NCBI GenBank assembly: GCA_043228905.1 | Contig: JBHGNT010000008.1 | Location: 744,001-808,000 of the forward strand | From: Azolla caroliniana | Lineage: Eukaryota > Polypodiophyta | DNA length: 64,000 bases | Reading direction: 5' to 3' | Part shown: in pieces, positions 22,282-35,207 of the stretch | Position numbering within the stretch: the first letter of the stretch is position 1 | Layout of the letters: every line of letters begins with the position of its first letter | Made by a program: the position numbers and the translations under genes | The notes under the pieces: generated by a model | What the model saw: the letters and a program-made list of their open reading frames with translations, nothing else | What the model was told of the DNA's origin: nothing | The model's database searches: none

Positions 22282-24004
22282 ACGCGGAAAGAGAAAGGGA
22301 AGAAAAAGATGTGAGAATACGACAACTGTAGGGATGAGTCAGATCAGAGCGAATCCGACTCTGGAAAGAACGAAGACAGACCTTTAGAGATGAAGTCCAA
22401 GTCGGCCAAGAGGGCCCTTAAATAGGCTAACGAGAAGTTACGTTGATCTACCCGCCAGAAGAACTCCGTCAGGTGGTATGGGTATAATGAGTACATGGCA
22501 CATCACTATGCGTACATGACGAAAGTGGTGGAAGTGCGTGAGCCGGCGAGCTACACAAAAGCGGCGAAAGATGCGAATTGGCGTGCCGAAATGGAGGAAG
22601 AAATGCGGGCATTGATGCCAATGACACGTGGGACTTGGTTGACCCTCCTCGACATTGCAAACCGATCGGCTGCAAGTGGGTATACAAGGTAAAGTATAAT
22701 GCCAACAGTTCTGTCAACCGGTACGAACCCGATTAGTGTCCAAAGGATATGCGCAGACCCACGACATCAACCACGACGAGAGCTTCGCTCCGGTACCGAA
22801 GATGACATCGGTTCGTATGGTGCTAGTAGTTGCTGCGAAAAAGGGGTGACATCTTCACCAAATGGACGTGAAGAATGCGTTTCTTGAAGGCGATCTTGAA
22901 GAACAAGCCTATATGATCCAACTCCTGGGATTTCAGTCAGAGATGAACACGTCAACAGTGTGCCAACTCAAAAAATTGCTTTATGGCTTGAACCAAGCTC
23001 CCCGAGCTTGGAATTTGAAAACCACACACCAGTTGCATAAGACGAGGTTTGCGGCCTCAAAGTTCGACTCTTGATTGTTCATCCGGATGAATCTGAATGG
23101 TCCGGTATGCATTCTACTATATGTCGACGACTTGATCGTCACCGGACCCGACCTCGCTGAAATCGGCCAAGTAAAGTCCCAACTGTTGGATGCATTCGAA
23201 ATGAAGGACCTGGCAAACCTTCATTATTTCCTCAGGATCGAAGTGATCCACACCCCCGACGACATATTGCTATCTCAGTGACACTATGCGTTGAATATGT
23301 TGTACAAGTTCGACATATGACTGTTCAATGTCGATTGGCCTCAACACCCCTAGACTGAACCTCAAGCGATACCCCGACTCCAGACTAGCCTACAACGAGA
23401 GACGGGATAATAAGCCAATTTATGTAGAAGCCGACCATGGAGCACCTTCAGTGTGCACACCGAATACTCAAGTATGTTAGTAGCACTAAGGACTGGAAAT
23501 TGTTATACCAACACGGTATAAACGAAAAGCTAGTCGGTTAAACAGATGTCGACTGAGCCGGTGACGCATCGGATCATCGGTCCACTTTCGGTTATATGTT
23601 TTCTTTGGGTAGCACGGTTGTTGCGTGGAGCAGCAAAAAACAACCAGTAGTGGCTCTATCGAGCATTGAGGCTGAGTATTGGGGCACTATCATCGCCACC
23701 TGTGAAGCCATCTGGCTTCGACAGTTGCTGTAAAACCTCCAGATCGTAGTTCCGACTTTGATCCCGATCTATTGCGACAACATTAGTAGCATGCAGCTCG
23801 CCAAGAACCCCGTGTTCCATGCTCGGACAAAGCACATAGAAGTTCATTATCACTTTGTGTTCGAGTGGGTCCTAAACGGTAAAGTCGAACTCTGGTATGT
23901 TCGAACGGATCGGTAAGTTGCCGACATCTTCACCAAGCCACTCAGATTGGACAAATTGCAACATTTTTCAGAGGTGCTTGGGTTGAAGCATCTCGACATG
24001 CCGT
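22282..24004 (+). pseudogene. Copia D reverse transcriptase and RNase H, decayed
   Basis: Resumes D after the nested block. Recognisable pieces: NWRAEMEEEMRALM, IGCKWVYKV (frameshifted), HQMDVKNAFLEGDLEEQ, LKKLLYGLNQAPRAWN, the catalytic box ILLYVDDLIVTG, the RNase H segment DHRSTFGYMFSLGSTVVAWS, ALSSIEAEYWGT, and the end VADIFTKPLRLDKL. Several stops and frameshifts prevent translation. Order RT then RNase H after integrase confirms Ty1/copia. Confidence 0.9.
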
Positions 24005-24638
24005 AGTTGAGGGAGAGAACCAGAACAAGAACCGGAAAAACAGGTAAAGGCATCGAAGAAGCAGCAGTAAAAGAGGAGGAAAAGACTTAAACAGGGGGAG
24101 ACAAAAAGAAAATGGAAGCTGAGTCGACTGAAGAAGCCGGCACATCCAAAAATGTCGAAATGAGCGACGACAGTAGTAGAGTCAAGAAGGACAGAACCGA
24201 CTAGAAGAAGAAGGCCAAGACCCAGACTCGTCTGATGTGGTAAAGGGTTTGGAGGATGAGGACAAATTGGAGACATCCAATTCGGACAAGAGCTGGAACG
24301 AATTGGAGGCACCCCATTCGGAAGAGGCGTTCGATTCGGAGGAGCCATATCAACAGGAGGTCAAACGGACTAGAAGACAACGAAAGTCGACATCGACACA
24401 GAGGAACCGATGGGTCGAGAAGCGCAAAAGTCATAGCAGTCAAGGAGTTGAGATGGGCCTCTTGAGCAAACAAGCTCACCGAGAAGGTTGAGGTGTGCAG
24501 AACCGGATGGTTCATGGGAAGCGGAACCGGACGGGTCGAGGAGCGCGAGCAAGGCGAGAAGATGCCACGAAAAGCCGACTGCAAGGATTGGCAAAGATTG
24601 ACACTAAGATCCGACCTCAAGGTGAGCTTGAGGTGGAG
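24005..24638 (+). other. D tail between pol and 3' LTR
   Basis: About 630 bp with charged, low-complexity reading frames (EEAAVKEEEKT, EAESTEEAGTS). I recognise no domain. It may be a 3' extension of the polyprotein or a non-coding tail. The polypurine tract lies at its end. Confidence 0.5.
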
Positions 24639-25113
24639 TGTTGAGTGGACAAGCTTAACTTGATTCGGATCAACTGTGTAAGCCAGAGCCGGATTGGTAT
24701 CCGGAACAAGAACCGGATCGATGACTGGAGAAGAGAGCTAGATACGGAGAACCGGATCGGAGAGCCGGACCCGCGTGCGAACCGGCAAGCCGTTGGAGGT
24801 CTACACTCCTAGACTACTAGGTAGTTATCCTAGGAGTTAGTGTCAATCACTCGTACGAGCAATGAAGTACATGTCATTTACTCTGTCAATCCTTTAAGGA
24901 CTTGTATAAAATTGCTCTCTGAGCACATTGTATAAAGAGACACAGAGTAATATTTTGTAATTTGAATTTTATGCAGTTCTACTCTCTATCTCTGTCTCTC
25001 CCACGTACTCTCTATGTGTGTGTAATTTAAGCTTTCCATTAGACCTAAGATCTATCTTCTGTTGCTATCTGGATGAGCCGGTTTGTCTAAGCTTCCACAT
25101 TACTTCTTTTACA
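24639..25113 (+). repeat. 3' LTR of copia element D
   Basis: TGTTGAGTGG to TTCTTTTACA, followed by the ATTAG duplication. Diverged from the 5' LTR by many substitutions and an extra segment (AGCCAGAGCCGGATTGG) near its start. Confidence 0.92.
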
Positions 25114-25616
25114 ATTAGTAATATGTGCTTAGTTTTGTGTAGATAACAACAATTAAATTTGAAGGTCTAAAATATTATCCTTGCAAGCTAAGTTTATTTG
25201 ATGCTAATTAAAAGCTAATGATGATTAAACAAATTTCCCCACTACGAAAAATAATTAATCTTGTCCAAGAGAGCGACGTTTTGATAATTGGTAGATATTA
25301 GAATTTTGATATGTTTGTTCACTTCTTTGTATGCATGCATCATGTAGGCAAGCATTCATATTCATTTGGTGAGGCGTACTCCTAACTTTTTCATGCTCTT
25401 TGATACTATGGAGATATAATTATGTGGAATATACTTTTCTAAGACAACGACAAACACTTGCAATTGTGCAAGCAAAATGTTGGAAAGCCCAAATTATATG
25501 TGTGTGCGTTGTCTCAAACTAAAAACATGCATTCCTTTTTTGACCAACTCCTTGACATGCTCGAAAAGTAAATTTGTAAAGCAGTTTGAAATGTGACTTA
25601 GTAAAAGTCTTTTATG

Positions 25617-25837
25617 TAGTAGGAAACGATGGAGTCTTTTTTTGCACAATGGACATGTGTTGAGTGTGATCTAAAACTAAAAATGTGAGGAGCTGGTATT
25701 AATATTTGGGTTTCCAATGTTTGCTCCTTATTAGTAGGAAACAATGGAGTCTTTTTGCACAATGGAGATTTACGGAGTGTGATCTAAAACTAAACATGTG
25801 AGGAGCTGGTATTAATATTTGGGTTTCCAACGTTTGG
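25617..25837. repeat. Tandem duplication, period 115 bp
   Basis: Copy 1 (from TAGTAGGAAACGATGGAG at 25617) and copy 2 (TAGTAGGAAACAATGGAG at 25732) share the AGGAGCTGGTATTAATATT block and differ by few bases. Confidence 0.85.
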
Positions 25838-27769
25838 GCCACTATTTCAAATTGAAAGAGGATGTTTAACACATTGCTTGGGACTCCAACCCATAACCTT
25901 TAGGTTAAAACGGTCAGTTGTTAATTAGGCTAGTTTGTTGAGTGTATAAGTTATAATTTCATCCATGAACTCTAATAGGTGATGTATAAAGACAAGGCTT
26001 TCACAATGTGCATTATTGCACAATGATTTGTGATTATGTGATGCATATTACACCATCCACTATTTAACACATATTTCTACTAGAAAATGTATTTATTGTC
26101 ATTTTTTTAATTTTCATGTCATTGTGAATCAAGATTGGTAACCCATACTAATTGTTTAGTTCTTCGTGCTCGTTTTGTGTTGCCATTTTGTTTGTAAACA
26201 TGCACTTTCTATATTCTATGGTTTGAAAAACCTTTGCTCTAACCATGGTATCTAATTACCCAATGCATTGCCACCAAAATTAGAGGAATATAATACATGA
26301 TAAATTAGAGGAATATAATACATGATAAGATTGAACATTTGGTGTGATTGCATCGATATGCATGTCATGTATGTATGTGATTGAATGATGTTTTTGGATG
26401 TTCTTCCATCAATATTCTTGTCAGAAAACCGACAAGTAGCACGAAAGAGGAAAACTATCAAGGAAAAAAGAAAAGCATTTCACATCGAAAGAGAAACCCA
26501 CAAAATATAGCATAAAGGGGCGACAAAATTGGAGTTGGCCTATTACCATGTGATAACAAGGATATATGTGGAAGAAACCTATAACTTCACACGTTTTCAA
26601 AGTCAAACATTGTATTTGTCTCGAGTGATGTGACTACATGTAGAGAAACTCACTACCTATGCCGCGACATGCTACAATGATGGGTTTTTGGTTGTCTCTA
26701 TAGCTAGGATCTAATGCTTGGCCACTATTGGCTACACCATTCTTGCATTTAACTTTACAACATTAAGCACCACAATTTATATGAATGAGTGGTCACATTG
26801 CATTGGGCTCGACATTTGCAATGCTAATGTGACATTTGTAGCCCCACAATACCAAGGATATGAGTAGGGGGTTTGCCCATATAAGAGAAAACAATTGACA
26901 AGTCATTAAAACAATGCCAAATTGGGGCCTCTAGTACATATATGTTTGGATAGCGGGATGTGCATGTATCCTATCCAAGAGAGAACAATAATCAAATTGA
27001 TCATCAGAGCCTAATAATTTGCTTTTAAGTATAACATTTTTACGAGTTTTTATGTGTATAATGTACAATATGGTCTAGGAATGTAGACTAATTATTTAGT
27101 ACATTGTCCATCTTTAGAATTTTACTATACATTCCAGGAATGTGAACAAATGAACCATTTTCCAAATGAACCATCTTTAGAATTTGTATGTGAAGATGGA
27201 GTTAATTGAATTGTGGGGCATGTGGATCATACCATTTTCCAAATTTAATCAACAAGTTGCAGCGCAGCTAACAACATTGTAGAGATTCTATTGAGTTGAT
27301 TGATTTGCGGAGCATGTGGATCAGATCATTTTCAGATTGGAACAAGTTGCTCATGTTGTCGGATGGTCAAAAAACTGATAAAGGATCCCCCATGGCTGCA
27401 ATATGTGTCGATCAAAAATGTACATTACTGTACATACTATGGGGAATGGTCTTCTTGATCAAGCATGAACAAGTTGTCTGTGGTGGGATCAGAAATGGAA
27501 TCATAGGTTGGACAAAGTGGGCTACCGATGGATTAACTTGTCGGAATCAGACCAGATATTAGGGTAACGATCCATGGAAACGTCGGATCTAACAATTGCG
27601 TCAAATATGGAGTGACCACGGACAGGGTGGGCTACCGATTCCAGTTTTTGATTTTGTCGGAATGAAGCAGATTGGAATGAGCCAATGGTGATGTCGCCTA
27701 CCCCTTCCAGAAAGAAAGAAAAAATGAAAAGAAATGAGAGGGGGACAAAGCCATGTTGGTAAATGTACT

Positions 27770-27802
27770 ATGTATGTATGTATGTATGTATGTATGTATG
27801 TA
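27770..27802. repeat. ATGT microsatellite
   Basis: About eight uninterrupted ATGT units, roughly 420 bp upstream of the WAT1-related start codon. Confidence 0.9.
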
Positions 27803-28138
27803 GTTTGCTTTCATGATGGGCCTTCCCTCCTCTGTCTATTCCTCCTGCTACTGTCTGTCTGCAGTGCCTCTCTATGAAAACAACAGTGAATGTTAAATAT
27901 GTAATACATGTTCAAATTTCAAATCGCCAGACTAGGATCGGATCTCTTGGATTATTGTCTTTGTCGTCATATGCATATACATATATGTATGCTTAAAACA
28001 GATTCTTAACATCCATACTATATGCTTCAGATTGATCAGATTGTCATTTTCTTAGCTCTCTACTTTCAGTTTGATCCATACGAGAGTGGCTTGCTGTATG
28101 TATGATTACTGTTACACTCCTCTTAACCTCTGGGGTGT

Positions 28139-28144
28139 TATAAA
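28139..28144 (+). promoter_or_regulatory. TATA box of WAT1-related gene
   Basis: TATAAA in GTGTTATAAAGGCCCC, 76 bp before the start codon, a plausible position for a short 5' UTR. Confidence 0.6.
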
Positions 28145-28219
28145 GGCCCCCCCAAATACACCTCACTTTTAATAAGGTAGTAAGTTATTCATTGATTCAA
28201 GCTTCGATCCGATCAGTCC

Positions 28220-29912
28220 ATGACCAAGTCTAGTACTGCTACGTCCTCCTCCACTGTAGCCTCTGATGCTCCTCCTGCTACCCCTAACAATAACAATAAT
28301 GGTGGTAGAAGTAATATTAACAATAAGCAGAAGAAGAAGAAGAAATGGATGTCCATAGCCTTGCTTCATTCTGCCCTTGTCTTCATCCAAATCGGTACCT
28401 CTGGCTACCAGGTCATTACGAGGATAGCCCTGACCAGCGGCATGAACCTCTTCGTCTTCGCCTTCTATCGTGGTGCCATTGGCCTCTGCTTCCTCATCCC
28501 CATTGCCTTCTTTGTCGAGAGGTTACAAATGTTACCATTATCATGAAACTATTAAGCCCTCACTCACATATATACATATATATATATATCCTTTGCTTTA
28601 TAATGATCAATTCAATTATATATCATGTCCAGTTAATGATCTGATCTAGACTAGTGCAATTTTCGATCCCATCATATATTACTCAAATTAGGTTACTTCT
28701 ATTGAATGCAGGAATACAAGGCCTCCACTTACATGGGCTCTCCTCGGCCACTGCTTCCTTCTTGGATTGACAGGGTCTGTACATATATTAAACGTAACAT
28801 TTAACAACATGTCATTAATAGTTCGAATTTTTAGTTAAATATGTATTTTACTAGTCAGTATTTACAGCCATCTTCAGTAAACTTGAATCATCATTCCAAA
28901 TGTTACTAAGGTTTCCGCCATATCCATTCCTTATATGTGTATTATATTCACGTCAATATGAAATCTCTACTATGCATAATAATTAGGAGCTATATCACAT
29001 ATGCATATCATTCTAGTAACTGTGGTAGAATTTCTATGATCACATACATATTGCAATTGCGAGTGTTATTAGATTTGGTTCGCCCAGAATGCAGACCCTG
29101 GTAGGATAGCTAAAGATAATTAGAAATTTCCTAGTCCAAATAATCTGTTAATAATTAGAGTTTGAAGCATTTATAATGAATAGTGAATATAGACACAGTC
29201 TTACATTGTGATTGAATTCAGGAAAACTATAATTATAAGTGATATAGGACCAGAGCATGGTCACGATGTATTCTGTTAGTATCTATTATCCGTTTTATAA
29301 GACGTACACATTTGCGTGTCCTAGCGCAGAGTCTTCTTGAGCCAGGCACTGTACTTGGAAGGATTGTCCTACACATCTCCGACATTTGCAGCCGCGATCC
29401 AGAACTCCATTCCGGCAATAACTTTCATAATCGCTGCTGCATTTGGGTAAGATCTGGCTCCCCTCCCCTGAGGTAGGCTTAACCTAAGCAAAAACGCAAG
29501 AATGTGAAGCAACTGTAATAATCCAAGGCATATATATATATATAAACAAAATGATCCACAAACATATGTGGTTGTAATGTTTACATCCAGTTTATTTAGA
29601 ATGAATCCGATATGATGATGATGATGATGATGCACTAATTTCATGATTACCATCATCAGGCAGGAGAAGGTGCGGATCAAGAGTTTACATGGGCAAGCAA
29701 AGATCGCAGGCACATTGACATGTGTTGCAGGTGCAACGGTGATGGTATTCTATAGCGGGCCTGCTATAATCCAAGTGGCATCATGGTGGGCACCTCATGG
29801 CCATGGCAGCAGCAATAACTCACTACAATTAACTGCAGGTAACACTGACTATATAATATATATATATAGCCTACTACATCCATCGGAGGCATTGTCGATC
29901 CTCTCTTATAAT

Positions 29913-29955
<43 letters not shown>

Positions 29956-31460
29956 ATGGATCATATCATTGGCAGTGCAGAGTTGGCAGATCGGTGCTCT
30001 CTTCCTGGTGGGCATGTGCATTGCATTCTCCTTCTGGCTGGTTATTCAGGTATGTATGTATGTATGAATGGATTGGATTGGATTGGATTGGATTGGATTG
30101 GATTGGATTGGATTGGATTGGATTGAATTGGATTGGATTGGATTGGATTGGATCCGCAGAAGCCGGTGGTGGCGCTATACCCTGCTCGCCTCACCATTAC
30201 GGCCATCATGACGCTGTTCGGGACATTGCAGCTGCTGGTGCTGGCCTTGTTCAGGGTGAGAGACCCCTCGGAATGGGCCTTCACATGGGGCTATGAACTC
30301 TTCAGCGTCTTCTATGCTGTAAGCTTTCCTCCTCCTCCTCCTCCTCCTCCTCCTCCTCCTCCTCCTCCTCCTTCTGAGAGCGATGGATCATAAACAGAAT
30401 TTTTAAGTTTTCTTAATAACAGACAAAACAGAGAGCTTTTGACACATTGTCTTAAAATCTTCTGCTGCTATAACTGTAACTGTAACTGTAACCTGTAACC
30501 TGTAACCTGTAACCTGTAAACTGTAACCTGTAACCTGTAACGGTAACCTGTAACTGTAAATAACTGTCTGTGCGTAGGGTATCGTTGTGTCGGGGCTGGT
30601 CTTCTCTGTCCAGATGTGGTGCGTGCAGAGGGGCGGCGCCTTGCTAACGGCAGTCTACCAGCCTGCTCAGACCCTCATCGTCGCCATCCTCACCCTCCTC
30701 TTCCTCAGAGAGAGCTTCTACCTGGGAAGGTATGTACAGTCTCCTCTGTCCTAAACCAATTCCATCATTTCTGCAAACTGTTCTTAAATTCTTTTCCCCC
30801 CTTTTTTGAAACAAACTGCCTGCCATTCAATTCAATGATTACTACTCCTGCAAAACTGATTTATTTCATGATTAGCTTCTGATGTCAAGTGGAATCGCAA
30901 TAATCTAAATTTGATTATTATTAGTTGAAAAAAACAGAAAGTGATTTGAATCAAATTAATAGATTAAGTCATTTTTAATATGGCACATGGATTATTAGCA
31001 TAATATCAAGCTTTTAAAATCTTTGGGCCCCTGCTTGCCTCTTCTGTTCTTATAAATTAGCTTGATCGGTGGGTCGCTCATCATTGTTGGCGTTTATCTC
31101 GTCATCTGGGGTCAAGGTGGAGATCCGAAGGTTTTCCATAGCAGGAGCAGGGAAGATCAGGAGCAGGAGCAGGATCAGGAGCAGCCCCCTCAACAATCAT
31201 GGATAAAGATCGATGCTTCTTCAACCACGATTCCGGATCCTTCTGAGCACGATCATGCTCACCATACTCATGGCCACAACACTAATAATTATATCCCAGA
31301 AACAATCAGAAATCATATAAGCATTAGTTCTCACCATAATCCTACAGCTAAGGAGGAGCGCTTGATCTTCTCAGGAACAACGACGACGTCTCATGACGTT
31401 CCTGCAATTACTCAACCCCTCCTAGCTGCTGTATTCATGGATGGTGATCAGACTAATTAG
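28220..31460 (+). CDS. WAT1-related (nodulin MtN21 / EamA) transporter
   Basis: Eight exons: 28220-28521, 28712-28774, 29330-29446, 29660-29838, 29976-30049, 30160-30318, 30578-30729 and 31061-31460. All junctions are GT-AG and phase-consistent, giving 481 codons plus stop. The protein is a multi-pass membrane transporter of the drug/metabolite superfamily, whose plant members move auxin, amino acids or other small solutes. Diagnostic parts: GTSGYQVITRIALTSGMN, FVFAFYRGAIGLCFLIP, LYLEGLSYTSPTFAAAIQNS, KIAGTLTCVAGATVMVFYSG, WCVQRGGALLTAVYQPAQTL and LIGGSLIIVGVYLVIWG. Two EamA repeats with about ten membrane helices are expected. Odd points: an N/K-rich N-terminus of about 40 residues, and a hydrophilic C-terminal tail of about 110 residues with a His-rich stretch (HDHAHHTHGH), longer than is usual for the family. 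The substrate cannot be read from sequence. Confidence 0.93.
29916..29948. repeat. TA microsatellite in intron 4
   Basis: About 16 TA units ending 27 bp before exon 5 of the WAT1-related gene. Confidence 0.9.
30069..30152. repeat. GGATT pentanucleotide array in intron 5
   Basis: About 16 GGATT units fill almost the whole intron between exon 5 (ends 30049) and exon 6 (starts 30160). One GAATT variant is at about 30125. Confidence 0.93.
30329..30372. repeat. CCT trinucleotide array in intron 6
   Basis: About 14 CCT units begin 10 bp after the exon 6 donor. Confidence 0.9.
30470..30562. repeat. TGTAAC(C) array in intron 6
   Basis: Degenerate CTGTAAC/CTGTAACC units (about 12) lie just upstream of the exon 7 acceptor at 30577. 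Confidence 0.88.
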
Positions 31461-33768
31461 CTTGTTTGTTAGATCAAGAATGTTACATATGAATCAATTA
31501 AACTAATTATGATGATCCAGCCAGGGGCTAGTGATGATGGCGGCATGGCATGCCTTATATATTGTTAAGTTTCTGATTGATCCATCTAATTCGCCTAAAT
31601 GACTAATAGACAGCAATATATCATCATACATATTAGTACACAAGTTCTCTCTCATGATCAAAAAAATTTTAATTAGTAATTTTGCAGCTGATTGCTAATT
31701 ACCGACGAGCTTACACAGGCTTCCATATATATCATCATTTACATCCATCTCGAACAATTTCATCTGAACATATTAGACTGTGTATATACATATTATGCCA
31801 GTGCTAGACCAAATTCCTCTTAAATATGCATTGCTGGTTACCCCCACTGTTTCTAGAAACTATGATTACTAAGGCCGTGATCCACATGTAGATCCAATTA
31901 GGCTGCTCCATATTCTTGATGATCCTGTCAAGCTCCACCCACCAATTTCTTCAGAAATTCAACATGTCACAAAATTTGACCATTTATGCCATTTAATAAG
32001 CACCTTCTGTCAATGTTTCAACCTATAGAGGCCCAATCACACGTTTCTCCTTCCATTAATAATGACTCTTTAACTTCTCGCCTATGGTAAGCAAACAATC
32101 ACAACAAAGTGAACCATAGACCCAAATTTACAAAAAATTAATCCTACCCAAACTAGCGAGATCTCTAATCATCATCAAATATTCATATTAATGAGAAACC
32201 TTTTGGGTGTAAAACACCAAAGTTACTCACATTTGTAATTCATGCTCCCATTCTCGCAAAAACTATGTTAAATTTATTCCATTAAGAAGATCCTCATACC
32301 TTTATGACAAGGAGAAAAACATTGGTCATGACTCCTCACAAGGATACCAAAGTAATTAAACTATGGTGTACAAATGTCTCATGTTCCACCAAATTATGAA
32401 TAATATGCAGAACAAACCAATCTTTATGACATTTTGACATCACCTAGTTCACTTACTCCTACACCACTTCAAAGAAAATTCACGTTCTCATATGACTACT
32501 CTAGACTCTTATCTAAACCAACTAAATACATTAGACATTTAATCATATATCTCGAATCGACTATTAGTGGTAGTAATATATTTGGATAAAATTCATGTTG
32601 TCGGAACACAAACTGAAACTATTCACACGAAGTTATATATGTTTTTAAAGCATTTTCAATTACTGTAAGTCTAGTCTTATGTTTTATTTCGTAGGTATGC
32701 AAATTACTCTTAGTTGTAATCTAGGAATTTTGATTATTCAAAAGAATAAATTCATTACCGAAAATTTCAAAACATTTGGCATGCTAAACATCGAACCTTG
32801 TTTTACTCCCTTGTCATTAGCATGTAAACATCGAACCTTTATATCTCTTTTCTTATTTAACTAATTTAGAAAGATGTCCTTTACACTTAAGCAGGCATAA
32901 ATATTTATGACCCCATTTACAATGGTAGTCTCACTCTACTCCTTACTTCTATTAGGAGTTTGGAATGTATCCCCAAATTGGGATATCAAAGAGATATAAT
33001 CCACGATACTTCACACAAGCTTAACTTCTCTTCTACAATTACATCATGAACACTTGAAACCATCTCATGAAATTCTTTGTTGTTAGCTTTCACACTCTAC
33101 ACGATTCACGGTTCTTGCCATCACATATAGAGAAATGCAAGAACTCTACTGAATGAATATACGAGCATTGTGAGAGCATGAAATATGAATAGACTACTTA
33201 TATCATATAATATGAAGTCAAGTATTATATGAATGTAAAAGCTTCTATCAAAGTATACACATACATCTATATTATTTCTAGTTGCAACAATCAATTATGT
33301 GTCTTAGGGAGGCCATGATCCTCTAGTCTAGTTATAAAGTTTGATTAATTGGTCAACTAACCAATGATCACCTTTGACTTAATTAGGTACCCTTTCTCTT
33401 TAAATGCCCATTTATTTCACAATATAGCCTCAAATATCCAAAATGTAGAGAATCGAGATATGCCAACACAAACACCTTCTTAGCAGCCAACACAAACACC
33501 CTATATTTATTGGTGAGATATGCCAAGTTAAATGTAGACACCTTCTGCGAGTATATCGATGAGGGGATAAGTTTGCTTAGGGGAACCTCTCAATTAATCT
33601 TCCCTACAATCATAGTTTAGAAAAGAAGATGGAGGGGTTACTCTAATACTTAACCTATGTGTTTTATTTAATAACCTAAAGCAAATAAACTCAAGAAATC
33701 AAAATGCAACATCTTCATGTTTTTTATACTAATATCAATCATACATGATATAAAGGTGACCGAATTTA
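31461..33768. other. AT-rich intergenic region
   Basis: WAT1-related 3' UTR followed by AT-rich DNA with no supported gene, RNA or element. Ends with the left target duplication (33752-33768) of the first LINE. Confidence 0.6.
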
Positions 33769-35190
33769 AGGTCGTTGATGGACTAGATAAGTTGAACACG
33801 GAAGAGGAGGTCTGCTTAGGTTGGTTTGTAGGTGAGGGTGTTGCACAAATGATTTGTGGCAGGTGCACAACTAATGAGGATTGCTTGTGGGGCAACCTAA
33901 GTGCTTTGACGGACGATGCCAAGTGGGTGGCATTGTTGGAGGGTAAGAAGTAGCAAGTGAACCCGGCCTAGGGAAACTTGATAATGATTGTAAATTGTGG
34001 CTTTTTTACAACAAGCTCCTATGTGATTTGGTATGTGATCCACTAGAGGTATGGTGGTAGAAACTAGGAACGAACAAACTGGAAAGGTTTTTTTAGTACA
34101 ATACTAAGCTAGGAAGACAAATCATTGGCTCCAAATCAGTGTTGCAGTTTAGACTCGCAATAGCTGGAAGGATAAAGGCATATTAGATGACTTCTGGAAG
34201 TCGTTTTGGAGGAGACTATGTGTGTTGGATATACCAGAAAAAATAAAGGTTTGACTATAGCTTCTTAGGCATAAGGTGGTACCTGTAGGGGAGTCGATGA
34301 GTTCCCATGGTGGGGAGTTTGGTTGCAAGTTATGTGGTCACGTTTTGGAATCGATCCGTCACTGTTTCTGGAATTGTGCATAGGCGATTAGCATTTGGTA
34401 TAGAAATCTCAGGATCATGGCAGCTTGTGGTGTGAATGGGAAAGTTGTGTGGGGTTCCTTACAAGGTTTGATGTTAATGGGGGAAGGCTAGGCAGAACAG
34501 TTAAAGTCATGGGGTCATGGATTATAGTCTAGGGTGGCAATGTGTTCCAATGTGTTGGGGTGAGACCTAGCACAAACTCTAAATATTTTGAGGAGATATG
34601 GCTTATGGTGGCGTGCTTATCGGTCTAGCACATTTGGACCAGGCGTTGCAGGTTTGTTTTTCAACAGTAAAAGCTCCCAACTGGTGAGGAGTTGCTAAAT
34701 ATTTGGTTTGAGTTGGTAGCCTAGGTGTGTAGACGATATGACTTGATTCAGGGGGGATCAGATGAAGCAAAAATGGAGAGGTCAAAGTTTCTACTGAAAT
34801 GTTTTGGTTATCCCATGATGGTCAAATCTTCGATAGGGCCTAAGTGGAACTACCAACTACCTAGGTGGTTGTCTCCGCCAATGGCTCCTAATATTGTACA
34901 CGGGATGTAAATATGTATAGTTGTGGTACAAGTTACCATAGTCGTGTTACCCGGATATCTTTGTTGTAAAAGATTAGGTGGGATAATTATGTTGTAATAT
35001 AGGGGGTGGAGATTATTACTAGATTTGTGGGGGGAAGGACAACATGAGCTTTGCTGAATTTGTTGTTGTTTTTGGAGGGGTTGTATATATCGATGCCTCT
35101 AAGGTTAGTCCTTGTGAATCTTAGTGTTTGAACTTCGTTGTATTTTGTTTGCTAACTAATGCGAAGTAGTGTTTTTCTTTTGCTTAAAAA
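33769..35190 (+). mobile_element. 5'-truncated LINE (non-LTR retrotransposon), copy 1
   Basis: Flanked by AAAGGTGACCGAATTTA (33752-33768) and AAAAGGTGACCAATTTA (35191-35207), a 16-17-bp target duplication, with an A-run at the right end as expected for target-primed reverse transcription. The interior is the 3' end of ORF2 with many stops. It ends in a tract encoding the W-Y-x2-P-x-W-x-PP pattern (about 34846-34885) shared with the second LINE at 61787. The 5' region, endonuclease and RT are missing. Confidence 0.85.
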
Positions 35191-35207
35191 AAAAGGTGAC
35201 CAATTTA

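Larger units (their letters stand above)
3587..25113 (+). mobile_element. Ty1/copia LTR retrotransposon D, decayed and split by nested element A
   Basis: A complete copia insertion bounded by LTRs (3587-4021 and 24639-25113) and by a perfect 5-bp target duplication ATTAG (3582-3586 and 25114-25118). Domain order GAG, PR, INT, RT, RNase H is that of Ty1/copia. A primer-binding site for initiator-Met tRNA follows the 5' LTR, and a purine-rich stretch (GCTTGAGGTGGAG) precedes the 3' LTR. The coding region is full of stops and frameshifts. It is cut at 6632/22282 by gypsy element A, with ACGC duplicated. The two D LTRs differ visibly at many positions (roughly one in ten by eye), so D is the oldest layer of the nest. 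Confidence 0.95.
25114..28219. other. AT-rich intergenic region before WAT1-related gene
   Basis: No gene that I can support. Contains a 115-bp tandem duplication (25617-25837), a 26-bp repeat pair near 26280-26330, an ATGT microsatellite (27770-27802), and the WAT1-related promoter at the end. Confidence 0.6.

Noticed and set aside
25868-25945. tRNA-like stretch on the minus strand (GGTTATGGGTTGGAGTCCC)
   Set aside because: B box has two mismatches and no A box is evident.
29643-30296. 217-codon ORF as one exon
   Set aside because: It reads through introns 4 and 5 of the WAT1-related gene, translating TA and GGATT microsatellites. The splice sites inside are clear.
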